Shown one piece after another: positions 28,223-38,977 of a DNA stretch of 64,000 bases. The stretch is from Brachionus manjavacas (Eukaryota; Rotifera; Eurotatoria; Ploima; Brachionidae). Numbering within the stretch: position 1 is the stretch's first letter; each line of letters begins with the position of its first letter. The position numbers were made by a program, and so were the translations under genes. Location of the stretch: contig JAHQIY010000040.1 of assembly GCA_019054805.1 (NCBI GenBank), positions 124,001 to 188,000 of the forward strand. Direction: 5' to 3'. The notes beneath the pieces were generated by a model, which worked only from the letters and a program-made list of their open reading frames with translations, did not search any database and was not told the origin of the DNA.

Positions 28223-31200
28223 ATGAAGCAATCACTTTCCCTTCCTGAAGGTGCGCAGATAGCGGTTGATAAAGATGGCAACGTTAGAGTGCTTCCTTTG
28301 GGGCTCCCACCACGACCAGAAGAGATTGTCATAACACAGTCGGACTTAGATAGTCTTCCCGAGTTAAGAGATGCATTAATTGATAGCTCAGAACAACCCC
28401 TCGCTTTTGATTCTGATATTGATGATGTCGCTCGCTTACTGGAACAAGGCTTGGATCCAACGGCACTGAGTGAGTTTTCTCCAGCCGCTGGTGGAACTAA
28501 TGGTGCAAGTCTAACCTTGTCTCAATCAATAGAAAGAGATGGTGTCGAGAAGCTCGCTAAAACAGAGTTTGAAACACGAGGGCTAGATAAAGAACAAGGA
28601 GAAAAGCAAAGAGTCTCTTTGTTTGATGACCCAGCGTACCAACAGACGAATCAATCTCCGCAAGTATTCAATGAGCAAAGAACCTTTGTCGAGGAGTCCG
28701 GATTTAATCTTGTTTCTCCTCTCATTCCGTTTGATGTAAACGGCGAAGTACTGAGCATCACTGTTACGGAACTTCCAAGCAAAGGCTTTATTTCCCATCT
28801 TGACGGAACCCCAATCACTATTGGAGAAACGTTGACTATAGAACAGCTCGAAAACATCTGTTTCCATGCTCCAGAGGAGTGCCAAGAAGGGGATGTTGCT
28901 GGTTTATTCTCATATAGCGTTGATGATGGTGTCGGGGCGTTTAATAGCGTTCAACAAGCTAGTGTACAAATATTGCTTCAGCCACTTAATGATGCTCCCG
29001 TCGCGTTTGATAGTGCTGAAACGACTGCAGAAAACCAGAGGTTAGAGGGACGACTACCTCAAGGGGAAGATATTGATGGGACGGTCGTTTCTTATCAGTT
29101 AGTAACTGATTCAGAACTTGGAATAGTGACGATAAATAGAGATGGTTCATTTGTTTTTGAGACAAGCACCGATTTTGATTTCTTATCAGAAGGCGAGTCT
29201 ACTCAAGTCTCTTTCCTATATTCCGTTACCGATGATGGTGGCCTAGATAGCCAGCTCCAGACTGTGACGATAACGGTTACAGGTGTGAACGATACCGCAG
29301 TTATTGCAGGTGTCGATTTTGGTCAAGTCATTGAAGACTCTCAAGGCATAGAGCTTACCGACTCAGGCCAGCTAACAATCAGCGATGTTGATGGTGAGCA
29401 AGAAGAAGCATTTGATACCAACAGCGTCGTACCTGCTGCGGGTGTTCTGGGACAGCTTGAGATTGATGAAACCGGCCTATGGCAATACAGTGTAGACAAC
29501 GCAGACGTTCAATACTTAGGTGAAGGGGAAACCAAGCAAGAGATTTTCACCGTGAGTTCGGTTGATGGCACGGAGCACACCGTGACGGTAACCATTATCG
29601 GTGTAAACGATGCGGCGGCGATTGCAGGACAAGATACAGGCAGCGTTAAAGAAGACGAGTCTACTCCGCTTTTAACGGAATCTGGCACATTAACCATCAG
29701 TGATCTGGACGGTGCAGACGAAGAGCGGTTTGTACCGGAGTCTTTGATTGCTCCGGAAGATGCGATTGGTACGCTGGCTATTGATCAAAATGGCCAATGG
29801 AATTTCGAGTTGGATAACAGCTCAATCCAATATTTGGGCGAAGGGGAAACCATCACCCAAGTTTACACAGTCGAGTCAATTGATGGCACTTCACACCCGA
29901 TCACTATTCAAATCATTGGTACCAATGACGCCGCGGTAATCACTGGCGACGATGTGGGCACCGTCACTGAAGATGAGTCCACACCACAGCTTACTGATAC
30001 AGGCTCACTACGAATTTCTGATGTCGATGGTGAAGACGAAGAACTTTTCGTTGCTGCTACAGGAATAACTAGCGCCGACGCTTTAGGTAGCTTAGCCATT
30101 ACCCAAGATGGCGATTGGACCTACACGGTAGATAACGCAGACGTTCAATACCTAGCTGAGGGCGAAACTAAGGTTGAAACCTTTACCGTCGAGTCTCTGG
30201 ATGGCACGCAGCATACCGTGACCGTCACTATTACTGGCGTCAACGACAGTGCAGAAATTTTCGCTGATGATGTGGCCGCAGTCACCGAAGATGATGACAC
30301 CCCGCTACTTACTGATTCTGGCACGCTAACCATTTCGGATGCCGATAGTGGCGAAGCCGAATTTAAACCAAGCAGTGTGGTTGCATCAGCAGGTGCACTA
30401 GGGGCACTCACTATCGATGCGGCAGGTAATTGGGATTACCAAGTCGATAACGCCGATGTGCAATATCTTGGCGAGGGTGAAACCAAAGTGGAAACCTTCA
30501 CCGTTGAATCCCTTGATGGCACTGAGCACACCATTACCGTGACTATTACTGGCGTCAACGACAGCGCCGAAATTGCCGGTGATGATGTTGGTGCAGTAGC
30601 CGAAGATGAAAGCATACCACTACTCACTGATGCAGGTACCTTAACCATTTCAGATGCCGATACAGGCGAAGCAGAATTTAAACCGACCAGGGTGGTGGCA
30701 TCAGCAGGTGCTTTAGGGTCATTGACCATCGATGAGGCGGGCAATTGGGATTACCTTGTTGCTAATGATTCAGTGCAATATTTGGCTGAGGGCGAAACCA
30801 AAGTCGAGACTTTCACCGTTGAATCTCTCGATGGTACGCAGCACACCATTACCGTCACCATTACAGGTGTCAACGACAGTGCTGTGATTGCTGGCGTTGA
30901 TACCGGCGAAGTAACGGAAGATGACAGTAATCCTCTTCTGACTGACTCAGGTACGTTAACTATTTCGGATGCCGATACTGGCGAAGCGGAATTTAAACCA
31001 AGTAGTGTCGTTGCGTCTGCTGGTGTATTGGGCTCACTCACTATCGATGCCTCAGGTAACTGGGATTACCAAGTCGATAATGCCGATGTGCAATATTTGG
31101 CAGAAGGTGAAACCAAAGTCGAAACCTTTACCGTTGAATCACTTGATGGCACGCAGCACACCATCACTATGACCCTTATTGGTGTTAACGACAGCGCCGA

Positions 31201-34200
31201 CATTGCTGGTGATGATGTTGGTGCGGTGACCGAAGATGATAATACTCCACTGCTGACTGATTCAGGCGCCTTAACTATTTCAGATGCTGATAGCGGCGAA
31301 ACCGAATTTAAACCAAGCAGTGTGGTTGCCTCTGCGGGCGCATTGGGCTCACTAACCATCGATGCTGCAGGTAACTGGGATTACCAAGTCGATAACGCAG
31401 ACGTGCAATACCTTGGCGATGGCGAAACCAAAGTTGAAACCTTCACCGTCGAGTCGCTCGATGGTACGCGGCACACCATTACGGTGACTATTACTGGCAT
31501 CAATGACAGCGCAGTGATCTCAGGTGATGATGTCGGCACCGTGACCGAAGATGAATCGACTCCGCAGCTTATTGATACTGGCTCACTGCGCATTTCTGAC
31601 GTCGATGGCGAAGATGAAGAACTTTTCGTGGCAACTACGGGAACCACCAGTACAGGTGCTTTAGGTAGCTTAGACATTACCCAGTATGGCGATTGGACCT
31701 ACACGGTGGACAATGCGGACGTTCAATACTTGGCAGAGGGGGAAACCAAAGTTGAAACCTTTATTGTTGAGTCGGTTGATGGCACTGAACACAGCGTACA
31801 AATCACAATTCTTGGCACTAATGATATTCCTACCATGGTGGGAACATTATCCGGTGAAGTGGAAGAGGATGTAACTTTAGAAACGTCGGGCACATTAACG
31901 CCGATTGATGTGGATAACGGCGCAAGTCACACATGGACCTTGCTGGGTGAGACGGACTCAACTTATGGCGCAATCTTGATTGATAGCACAACAGGTGAAT
32001 GGGCTTACACGCTAGATAACTCCGCAGCGCAGCATTTGGCGGCAGGACAAGAGGTTGAAGAGATTTTTGTTGTGCAGGTCGATGATGGTCAGGGCGGAAC
32101 ATCGCAACAAAATATTGTTATCACGATTGAGGGCACCAACGACGATCCTGTGATAAGCGGTGACGACAGCGGCAACACCGTAGAAGATTTAATGCTGGTG
32201 GCCGATGGTTCACTGAGCGTTGAAGACAGTGACCTGACGGATAACCATACGTGGTCAATTCAAGGTAATGGTCAAGGCAACTACGGCTCGATAACCATCA
32301 ATCAAAGTGGCGAGTGGGAATACACACTAGATCCTAGTTTGACTCAGTCGTTTGAACACGGCGAGCTCTACGAAGAACAAACGTTCACGGCTATTGTCAA
32401 CGATGGTAATGGCGGCACTGATAGCTTTGAAATCGATATCGATATTCTTGGTCAAAATGACGCGCCGAATATTTCAGGTCGTTCAACTCGAACTATCTGG
32501 GAAGACGATGGTAGTGGCGTTCGCAGTGGTACGTTGAACACTGGCGACCCTGACGTTAATGAGGTACACACTTGGTCGATTGTTGGCGACTCTGATGGAC
32601 AATTTGGTTCTCTGACTATCAATCTAAACGGGGTGTGGACCTACACGTTAGACACCAATGCTACCCAAGCAGCCAACACCCAAGCACTCTCGCTCAATCA
32701 AAGCGTCAAAGAGTACTTTATGGTTCAAGTGGTTGATAAACATAACCAAGTGGATACCAAACAAGTGGTTGTCACGGTTAAAGGCCGCAACGATGCACCA
32801 GAAATTGATGGTGTGCTAGTGGGTACGGTGACGGAGGATGATGCACTGCCAGTGACCACTTCAGGTCAACTGATTCATAATGATGTTGATGGATTGGATG
32901 ACCATGTTTGGTCAATGCAAACCAATCAAGGCCAATACGGTGCGCTACAAATTGATGTCAACGGTGAATGGACTTATACCCTAACCAATGGTCACTCTGC
33001 CGTTCAGGCTTTGCTTCCGGGTGAAATCCTGACTGAAACCTTCTTGGTCACAGTTACTGATGACACCAATGACAATAAATCTTGGAACAATGCATCCGAC
33101 ACTGAAACCATCACCATCACGATTGAAGGCAGTAATGACACACCAAGCATCACTGGTGGCACGACTGGCAGTGTGATTGAAGATACGCCAGCGAAAAGTA
33201 GCGCAACAGGCAAACTGTTAGCCATTGATATTGATACCAACGATGCGCACAGCTGGAAGGTGGTTGGTGAAGATATTAACGGTGAGGCGAGTGGCCTATA
33301 TGGCATCTTAACCGTTGATGATAACGGCCAATGGTTATACCAACTCGATAGCACCCGTTGGAGCACCAAATCTATCCCACCTGGCACAACAGAAGTCGAT
33401 ACATTCGAAGTTGAAGTTACTGACATTAACGGCGCGACGGAAACCATCACGGTGGATATTTCGGTGGCTGGTGTTAACACCACACCTGATATCGTCCTTG
33501 GTGATACGCCTACGATTGTTGAAGATGATATGCCAAACTCCATTAGCGGTAGTTTTGGCTCGGGTGATCCTGATGTTGGCGACTCAGCGCTTTGGAGCGT
33601 TATTTCAAACGGCAGCTATGGCAATTTTGTACTCGATTCAGCTGGCGGATGGATTTACACCCTCGATAATGGCAACAATGCCGTCATTCGACTTGATAAG
33701 GGCGATCTTCTGCAAGATACGGTGCAAATCAAAGTTGTCGACCGATTTGGCGAAGTGTCTATTAAAGATTTCACCATTGATATCGAAGGCAACAATGACG
33801 GCCCTAGCATCAAAGGGGATGTAGCGAAAACCATCCGAGAAGATACCGCCAGCTTCAGTGGTCAACTGCAAGATGGTGATCCAGACGCTCACGATACTCA
33901 CTTATGGTCACCGAGCAATCTAGTCGGCAATTACGGCAGCTTTACCATGACTTCTAGCGGCGCTTGGGTCTACTCACTCAACAATGCGCTCGACGAGATC
34001 CAAGAGCTCAATCCAAATCAAACCTTGCAAGAAAACTTCACCGTTGAAGTGGCCGATAGCTATGGTGAGACCGACAGCCGTGATGTGGTGATCACCATTC
34101 GTGGCACCAATGACCTGCCAACTGTATCCGGTGATATTGCCGGTACCTTCGTCGAAGACCAAGCCTCTCCCGATATTACGGGTGTGATGACCTTGTCAGA

Positions 34201-37200
34201 CATAGACGATGCCGACACACCAAGCTTTATTGCCAATAGTTACCAAGGTAATTTTGGTCAGTTTGATATTAACCAAGCGGGCGAGTGGAGCTTTACGGCC
34301 TACCCAGATTCCCTAGATGCCATGAAACGTGAAGAAGTGGTGTCAGAAGTTTTCACTGTGATTGCAGAAGATGACTTTGGCGGTGTGATCACTCAATACG
34401 TCACCATCAACATTGAAGGGACTAATGATGTGCCTGTCATCACTGGTGATAGCTCAGGCAGCGTGATTGAAGATGGTGCTAACTTTGGTGCGACCGATTT
34501 CAGCTCTACCAGCGGACAGTTGACCTCTTCGGATGTCGACAAAGACAGTTCTGTGGTCAGTTGGGCGATTGAGAATGGTACCGATCCTGGTGACGCCGAG
34601 TTCGGTATAGGCACATACGGCACACTCTCTCTCGGCAACGATGGCCAATGGGTTTACCAGTTAAACAACAGCGATCCAGATACGCAAGCGCTCAACTTGG
34701 GTAATGTAGGCCAAGAAACCTTCTATGTCTCTGCAACCGACAACGATGGTGGTGTCTCGGAATGGCATCAGATCACCATTGATGTCTATGGTCAAGATGA
34801 AAACGGCTCTGGAGGTGGTGGCAGCGGCGCTGGTACCGATCTGGGCGATTTATCGACGACCCTTATCGAAGATGTCACCACTGTGACAGATGGCATGGTG
34901 CCAGTTTTACCGGGAAACAATAACATCACTGGTGTTTCCCCAATCTCGGGTGGCATCTTTGGTACCTTGATTGATGGTTCTGGTCAAACGGGAGTCGCAG
35001 GCCGTCAGTGGCAATACACGCTTGATAACAGCTCTGACTTAGTCCAAAGCTTATCTGAAGGGCAGCAAGTCACCGAAACATGGCGCATTGACACCAATCA
35101 GGGCTACTACACCATGGAAGTCGTGATTGAGGGGACAAACGATGAACCAGTGATCACCTTTACCGACTCTTCTGCCACTGAACCTGCGCCAGGTGTGACT
35201 GTACAAGTGGGTGAAGTAACCGATGAGGTTTCTCCACAAGCATCCGGTGTTCTTGGTGTCGATGATCCAGACAATGGCGACACGCATACTTGGGCGCTGG
35301 ATCCAACTACTCCAGCAGCAGGCACTTACGGCACTTTGACACTCAATGCAGAGAGCGGTGAGTGGGTCTACGTTTTGGCCGATAACGCTGCGGTTAACGA
35401 TCTTGCTCATGGAGAAACGGCCACTGAAACCTTTATCGTGATGGTTACCGACAGCGATTTTGCGACTGATACACGAACCATTACCTTGCAAGTAACAGGT
35501 GTGGGTGAAGACGTACTGGTTGTGGATCCTGTGATTGAAACGCTGACCATGACAGAGGATGTGGATGATCAAGATGGCAGTGATGACGGCCTGTACACTG
35601 CTTCGGGTTCTCTTGCGGCACCAACAGACTTAGGCGACAACCCAACCTGGACCTTAGTCGATGGCTCGGGACAATACGGCAGTATCAGCGTGGATGCGAG
35701 CGGTAACTGGGTTTACACCTTAAACAACAGTAGCAACGCGGTTCAATCACTACAAACCGGCGAAACGGTGCAAGATACCTTTACGCTGTATGTGGTGGAT
35801 GAACATGGTAAAACCGTTGTTGATGGTAGTGGTCAACCGCAGCTATTAGAGTTCACGGTCGACGTACAAGGCAGTAATGATGCGCCAAACATTACTGGCG
35901 ATTTAGCCGAGTCAACCAATGCCAACAATACCTCGACCCTATCTGGTAATTTACAAACGGGCGATGTCGATACCAATGACAGTCACACGTGGACAGCAGT
36001 CAATCAGTCTGGAAACTACGGTGTGTTTAGTTTGGCCGCAAATGGGCAATGGACTTATGACTTGGATGAGAGTTTAGATGTACTTATCGAACTCAATGGC
36101 CGAGACTCAGCGCCATTAACCGAAACCTTCACGGTGAACGTGGTTGATAATCTTGGTTTAGAGTCTGAAAAAGACGTTGTGGTTACTATCAATGGCGTCA
36201 ACGAAACCCCAACCATTAGTGGAAATGCTAATGCGTCATTGAGTGAAGATGGAGTCTTAACTCAAACCAAGCAGCTTATCGGTGAAGATGTTGATAGCGG
36301 CGATACAGTCACTTTCGGAGCCAAGTCGCTCAATGGTACTTATGGTCTGTTTATTATCGATGCGACCGGTGAGTGGAGCTACACCATTTATAATGATGAG
36401 CCGCATCTGCAAGCATTAGCAAAAGATGAAGTGGTCACCGAGAGCTTTACTGTATTCGCTACGGATGACCTCGGTACAGAAGTCAGCCAAGTGGTCATGG
36501 TTTCTGTCACTGGTTCAAACGATGCTCCGATTTTGTCGGGAGATACGCAAGGTATTGTGCAAGAAGCGTCAGGCAGTAACGCGTCAGGTAAGCTGGTGGT
36601 CAGCGACGCTGATGTGGGAGATAGTGCAACCTTCTCTATCGTCTCGAATGGCAGCTTAGGCACGATACAAGTGAACGCTTTAGGTGAGTGGACCTATGTG
36701 GTCGATGATACTGCTCCTGCGGTTAATGCGCTGGCAGTGGGTGAAAGCACTACAGATACAATTCAAGTCAAAGCGGTTGATAGTGAAAATGGCGAATCTA
36801 ATATCGTAGACATCACTATCACTATTAACGGTACCAATGATGCGCCTAATATTGTTGCCATAGCGACTCAGGAAGTGACAGAAGACTCGCTGTTAACCCT
36901 TTCTGGTACGTTCGACAGTGGAGACCCAGATACCTCAGACCCTCACTCTTGGTCAGTGGTTAGCTCGGATGCAAGAGGCACATTGACGGTCAATCAAACC
37001 ACTGGAGCGTGGGAGTTTGAACTTAATAATTCCCATGCTGATATCCAATCTTTAGCGGCAGGAGAGCTCCTAACTCTCAGCTACACCATCCAAGTTATGG
37101 ATGAACTTAATGAAACGGATACTCAAGTCGTAGAGTTTGAAGTGACAGGTACGAATGGTGTGCCAAGTGTGGTTGTTGCAGACAGCACATTAACGGAAAC

Positions 37201-38677
37201 TATCAATGCTGACAGTGTGATTACATCGGCAAGTGGCGGCATTGTTATAGACGATGAAGACACCAGTGATACGCACACCTTCGCTTTGACTGGAGATGTG
37301 CAAGTGCTCACCAGCAGCTTTGGTGAAATGACGATTGATCGCACAACTGGTGTATGGAACTACGCACTCAATGCTGCTGCAGGACTGCTGCTTAAAGATG
37401 AGTTGGTGAGCGATACCTTTACGGTAACCATTGATGATCAAAATGGTAGCGTGATTACTCAAGTGTTAACCGTCAACATTCAAGGTACCGATGATGCGCC
37501 AGTAATTACTGGTTCGGCGACAGGTCAGGTTCAAGAAGATTACCTCAATCAAACCTCTGGGCTGCTTGCAGCGACAGACACCGAAACTGATGTTGGTGAT
37601 CTTAATTGGCGATTGGTGAGCAACTCAGTCGGTCAGTACGGTACGTTGAGCTTTAACCCGTCAACTGGTGCATGGAACTATCAACTTAATCCAGGCTCAA
37701 CCAATGACCTGGTCGCTAATGCAACGGATACTGACGAGTTCACTGTACAAGTGTCGGATGGCGTTAAAACCACACAGCAAGTCATTGCTATTACGGTGAT
37801 TGGTAATGTGGCTCAACAAGGTGGTTTTGGCTATGACTTGCTGCAAGCGAGCAGCGCAGATGAATGGTTATGGGGCGGTCCTAATGATGGTTCTAATGCA
37901 GGGCAGTCAGGCCGCTTCGTTTGGAGTGACTCTACGGTAGGTACATCGGCGCAGCCAGGTACTGACTACGTTAAAGACTTTGATGGTGGTGATGACATCA
38001 TTGACCTATCAGGTTTTGTTAACGTTAACGATGTTTGGCAATCGGTCGCAGTGACACAGCAAGTGAACATCAATGAGGTAGGAACCGATACGCAAATTAG
38101 CTTATTCGATAGTAATCAAGATTTGGTTCAAACTATCGTTTTACAAGATGTACTGATTAGTGACCTTACAAGTGAAGATACTTCGGGTATGACTCAAGCT
38201 GAGCTGCTGAGCACTTTAGTCAGCGAGCAAGCGATCACCCTTTCTCAAACCTACGGGCATGAAGGGGATGATACTTTAACTGGCAGCGCAAGTGATGAAA
38301 CCTTGTTAGGCGGACTAGGCGAAGATACCTTTGTGATGCTGAGTGGCAATGCAGGGAGTGCACTAAATCCAACCCAAGACACCTTGGCGGACTTCTCAGT
38401 GAGCGATGACATTGTTGACCTATCAGACTTATTGCCTGATGCACCGAATATGAACGACTTGTTCGCTCATATCGATACCACTGTGGTCGATGATATCAAC
38501 GACCCTAACGATGATGCGTATACTCTACTAGAAGTGACCGATGAAAACGGCGGGCAAACCAATATCAAGATCAATGATATGGGCTATAGCGAACTAGGTT
38601 TGGGTAGTGGTGCTAGCGATGATGCGATAGTGACCGCATTAGTCGAGCAACTTAAAATCCTGCAAGTTGAGACTTAG
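28223..38677 (+). CDS. giant VCBS-repeat adhesin, LapA/FrhA-like, type I secreted
   Basis: A 3484-residue acidic protein. Residues 1-120 form a short retention module with PAAGG at 87-91, the di-alanine context cut by LapG-type proteases, so it is probably held in the outer membrane and released on cleavage. About 30 VCBS/cadherin-like domains of ~100 residues follow, each with patterns such as GSLTID..GNWDY.VDN, VQYLAEGETKVETFTVES and T.TITGVND. Domains at 29936-31831 are nearly identical; later ones diverge. The last ~250 residues carry an RTX-like GHEGDDTLTGSASDE (from ~38255) and a type I secretion C-terminus (DTLADFSVSDDIVDLSDLL). ATG 28223 follows AAGGAG. No lapBCE or lapDG genes are in the window. 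Confidence 0.92.
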   Translation: MKQSLSLPEGAQIAVDKDGNVRVLPLGLPPRPEEIVITQSDLDSLPELRDALIDSSEQPLAFDSDIDDVARLLEQGLDPTALSEFSPAAGGTNGASLTLSQSIERDGVEKLAKTEFETRGLDKEQGEKQRVSLFDDPAYQQTNQSPQVFNEQRTFVEESGFNLVSPLIPFDVNGEVLSITVTELPSKGFISHLDGTPITIGETLTIEQLENICFHAPEECQEGDVAGLFSYSVDDGVGAFNSVQQASVQILLQPLNDAPVAFDSAETTAENQRLEGRLPQGEDIDGTVVSYQLVTDSELGIVTINRDGSFVFETSTDFDFLSEGESTQVSFLYSVTDDGGLDSQLQTVTITVTGVNDTAVIAGVDFGQVIEDSQGIELTDSGQLTISDVDGEQEEAFDTNSVVPAAGVLGQLEIDETGLWQYSVDNADVQYLGEGETKQEIFTVSSVDGTEHTVTVTIIGVNDAAAIAGQDTGSVKEDESTPLLTESGTLTISDLDGADEERFVPESLIAPEDAIGTLAIDQNGQWNFELDNSSIQYLGEGETITQVYTVESIDGTSHPITIQIIGTNDAAVITGDDVGTVTEDESTPQLTDTGSLRISDVDGEDEELFVAATGITSADALGSLAITQDGDWTYTVDNADVQYLAEGETKVETFTVESLDGTQHTVTVTITGVNDSAEIFADDVAAVTEDDDTPLLTDSGTLTISDADSGEAEFKPSSVVASAGALGALTIDAAGNWDYQVDNADVQYLGEGETKVETFTVESLDGTEHTITVTITGVNDSAEIAGDDVGAVAEDESIPLLTDAGTLTISDADTGEAEFKPTRVVASAGALGSLTIDEAGNWDYLVANDSVQYLAEGETKVETFTVESLDGTQHTITVTITGVNDSAVIAGVDTGEVTEDDSNPLLTDSGTLTISDADTGEAEFKPSSVVASAGVLGSLTIDASGNWDYQVDNADVQYLAEGETKVETFTVESLDGTQHTITMTLIGVNDSADIAGDDVGAVTEDDNTPLLTDSGALTISDADSGETEFKPSSVVASAGALGSLTIDAAGNWDYQVDNADVQYLGDGETKVETFTVESLDGTRHTITVTITGINDSAVISGDDVGTVTEDESTPQLIDTGSLRISDVDGEDEELFVATTGTTSTGALGSLDITQYGDWTYTVDNADVQYLAEGETKVETFIVESVDGTEHSVQITILGTNDIPTMVGTLSGEVEEDVTLETSGTLTPIDVDNGASHTWTLLGETDSTYGAILIDSTTGEWAYTLDNSAAQHLAAGQEVEEIFVVQVDDGQGGTSQQNIVITIEGTNDDPVISGDDSGNTVEDLMLVADGSLSVEDSDLTDNHTWSIQGNGQGNYGSITINQSGEWEYTLDPSLTQSFEHGELYEEQTFTAIVNDGNGGTDSFEIDIDILGQNDAPNISGRSTRTIWEDDGSGVRSGTLNTGDPDVNEVHTWSIVGDSDGQFGSLTINLNGVWTYTLDTNATQAANTQALSLNQSVKEYFMVQVVDKHNQVDTKQVVVTVKGRNDAPEIDGVLVGTVTEDDALPVTTSGQLIHNDVDGLDDHVWSMQTNQGQYGALQIDVNGEWTYTLTNGHSAVQALLPGEILTETFLVTVTDDTNDNKSWNNASDTETITITIEGSNDTPSITGGTTGSVIEDTPAKSSATGKLLAIDIDTNDAHSWKVVGEDINGEASGLYGILTVDDNGQWLYQLDSTRWSTKSIPPGTTEVDTFEVEVTDINGATETITVDISVAGVNTTPDIVLGDTPTIVEDDMPNSISGSFGSGDPDVGDSALWSVISNGSYGNFVLDSAGGWIYTLDNGNNAVIRLDKGDLLQDTVQIKVVDRFGEVSIKDFTIDIEGNNDGPSIKGDVAKTIREDTASFSGQLQDGDPDAHDTHLWSPSNLVGNYGSFTMTSSGAWVYSLNNALDEIQELNPNQTLQENFTVEVADSYGETDSRDVVITIRGTNDLPTVSGDIAGTFVEDQASPDITGVMTLSDIDDADTPSFIANSYQGNFGQFDINQAGEWSFTAYPDSLDAMKREEVVSEVFTVIAEDDFGGVITQYVTINIEGTNDVPVITGDSSGSVIEDGANFGATDFSSTSGQLTSSDVDKDSSVVSWAIENGTDPGDAEFGIGTYGTLSLGNDGQWVYQLNNSDPDTQALNLGNVGQETFYVSATDNDGGVSEWHQITIDVYGQDENGSGGGGSGAGTDLGDLSTTLIEDVTTVTDGMVPVLPGNNNITGVSPISGGIFGTLIDGSGQTGVAGRQWQYTLDNSSDLVQSLSEGQQVTETWRIDTNQGYYTMEVVIEGTNDEPVITFTDSSATEPAPGVTVQVGEVTDEVSPQASGVLGVDDPDNGDTHTWALDPTTPAAGTYGTLTLNAESGEWVYVLADNAAVNDLAHGETATETFIVMVTDSDFATDTRTITLQVTGVGEDVLVVDPVIETLTMTEDVDDQDGSDDGLYTASGSLAAPTDLGDNPTWTLVDGSGQYGSISVDASGNWVYTLNNSSNAVQSLQTGETVQDTFTLYVVDEHGKTVVDGSGQPQLLEFTVDVQGSNDAPNITGDLAESTNANNTSTLSGNLQTGDVDTNDSHTWTAVNQSGNYGVFSLAANGQWTYDLDESLDVLIELNGRDSAPLTETFTVNVVDNLGLESEKDVVVTINGVNETPTISGNANASLSEDGVLTQTKQLIGEDVDSGDTVTFGAKSLNGTYGLFIIDATGEWSYTIYNDEPHLQALAKDEVVTESFTVFATDDLGTEVSQVVMVSVTGSNDAPILSGDTQGIVQEASGSNASGKLVVSDADVGDSATFSIVSNGSLGTIQVNALGEWTYVVDDTAPAVNALAVGESTTDTIQVKAVDSENGESNIVDITITINGTNDAPNIVAIATQEVTEDSLLTLSGTFDSGDPDTSDPHSWSVVSSDARGTLTVNQTTGAWEFELNNSHADIQSLAAGELLTLSYTIQVMDELNETDTQVVEFEVTGTNGVPSVVVADSTLTETINADSVITSASGGIVIDDEDTSDTHTFALTGDVQVLTSSFGEMTIDRTTGVWNYALNAAAGLLLKDELVSDTFTVTIDDQNGSVITQVLTVNIQGTDDAPVITGSATGQVQEDYLNQTSGLLAATDTETDVGDLNWRLVSNSVGQYGTLSFNPSTGAWNYQLNPGSTNDLVANATDTDEFTVQVSDGVKTTQQVIAITVIGNVAQQGGFGYDLLQASSADEWLWGGPNDGSNAGQSGRFVWSDSTVGTSAQPGTDYVKDFDGGDDIIDLSGFVNVNDVWQSVAVTQQVNINEVGTDTQISLFDSNQDLVQTIVLQDVLISDLTSEDTSGMTQAELLSTLVSEQAITLSQTYGHEGDDTLTGSASDETLLGGLGEDTFVMLSGNAGSALNPTQDTLADFSVSDDIVDLSDLLPDAPNMNDLFAHIDTTVVDDINDPNDDAYTLLEVTDENGGQTNIKINDMGYSELGLGSGASDDAIVTALVEQLKILQVET
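28481..28492 (+). other. LapG-type cleavage motif PAAG within adhesin
   Basis: Codons 87-90 read Pro-Ala-Ala-Gly, followed by G-T-N-G. LapG-family cysteine proteases cleave between the two alanines of (T/P/A)AAG in the N-terminal retention module of adhesins. Position and downstream G-x-N-G context both fit. Confidence 0.7.
29936..31831 (+). repeat. six near-identical tandem VCBS units (315-318 bp)
   Basis: Unit starts are at 29936, 30254, 30569, 30884, 31199 and 31514. Units 2-5 share one sequence type (GTLTISDAD.GEAEFKP..VVASAG), 105 codons each. Units 1 and 6 share another (GSLRISDVDGEDEELFVA), 106 codons each. The arrangement is A-B-B-B-B-A. Such DNA-level identity marks recent duplication or ongoing conversion and a likely site of length variation. 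Confidence 0.85.
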
Positions 38678-38716
38678 AATGACAGTCGATCTTTGCTATC
38701 AATAAAGATAGTTAAG

Positions 38717-38744
38717 GGGGGAGCTATTAGCTCACCCTCTGCGT
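38717..38744 (+). terminator. probable terminator after adhesin
   Basis: GGGGGAGC and GCTCACCC arms around TATTA, followed a few bases later by GTTTTA. Moderate only, because the T tract is short and displaced. Confidence 0.5.
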
Positions 38745-38903
38745 TTTAGATAGTGAAACTCAATGTGAGAATGACATTTTCATTTTGGTTCTAGGCCTCT
38801 TGTTTTGCTTCCCATTTTGAGAATGCAGATAACGATTTTATTGCGGAAATATTATCTATTTGAAAATATGAGATAATATTCATCTGGTTGAGTATTGTTT
38901 TTT

Positions 38904-38919
38904 TGGCATGCACATTGCG
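38904..38919 (+). promoter_or_regulatory. sigma-54-type promoter before solo VCBS protein
   Basis: TGGCATGCACATTGCG has GG at 38905-38906 and GC at 38917-38918, exactly ten bases between them, matching the -24/-12 consensus TGGCACG-N4-TTGC except for one T. Transcription would start near 38930, about 48 bases before the ATG at 38978. Confidence 0.6.
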
Positions 38920-38977
38920 TTGGTAGAAGATATGAACGCTCATATTGGTTGAGCTTAGATATCTTAAGGAGAACGTT

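Noticed and set aside
29936-31831. Regular repeats that might suggest a CRISPR or other array
   Set aside because: Units are about 315 bases, in frame, and encode VCBS domains; no spacers.
28223-38677. Many antisense frames of 60-180 codons inside the adhesin gene
   Set aside because: They repeat with the tandem units and mirror the Ser/Thr/Asp-rich coding strand; none has a ribosome site or family signature.
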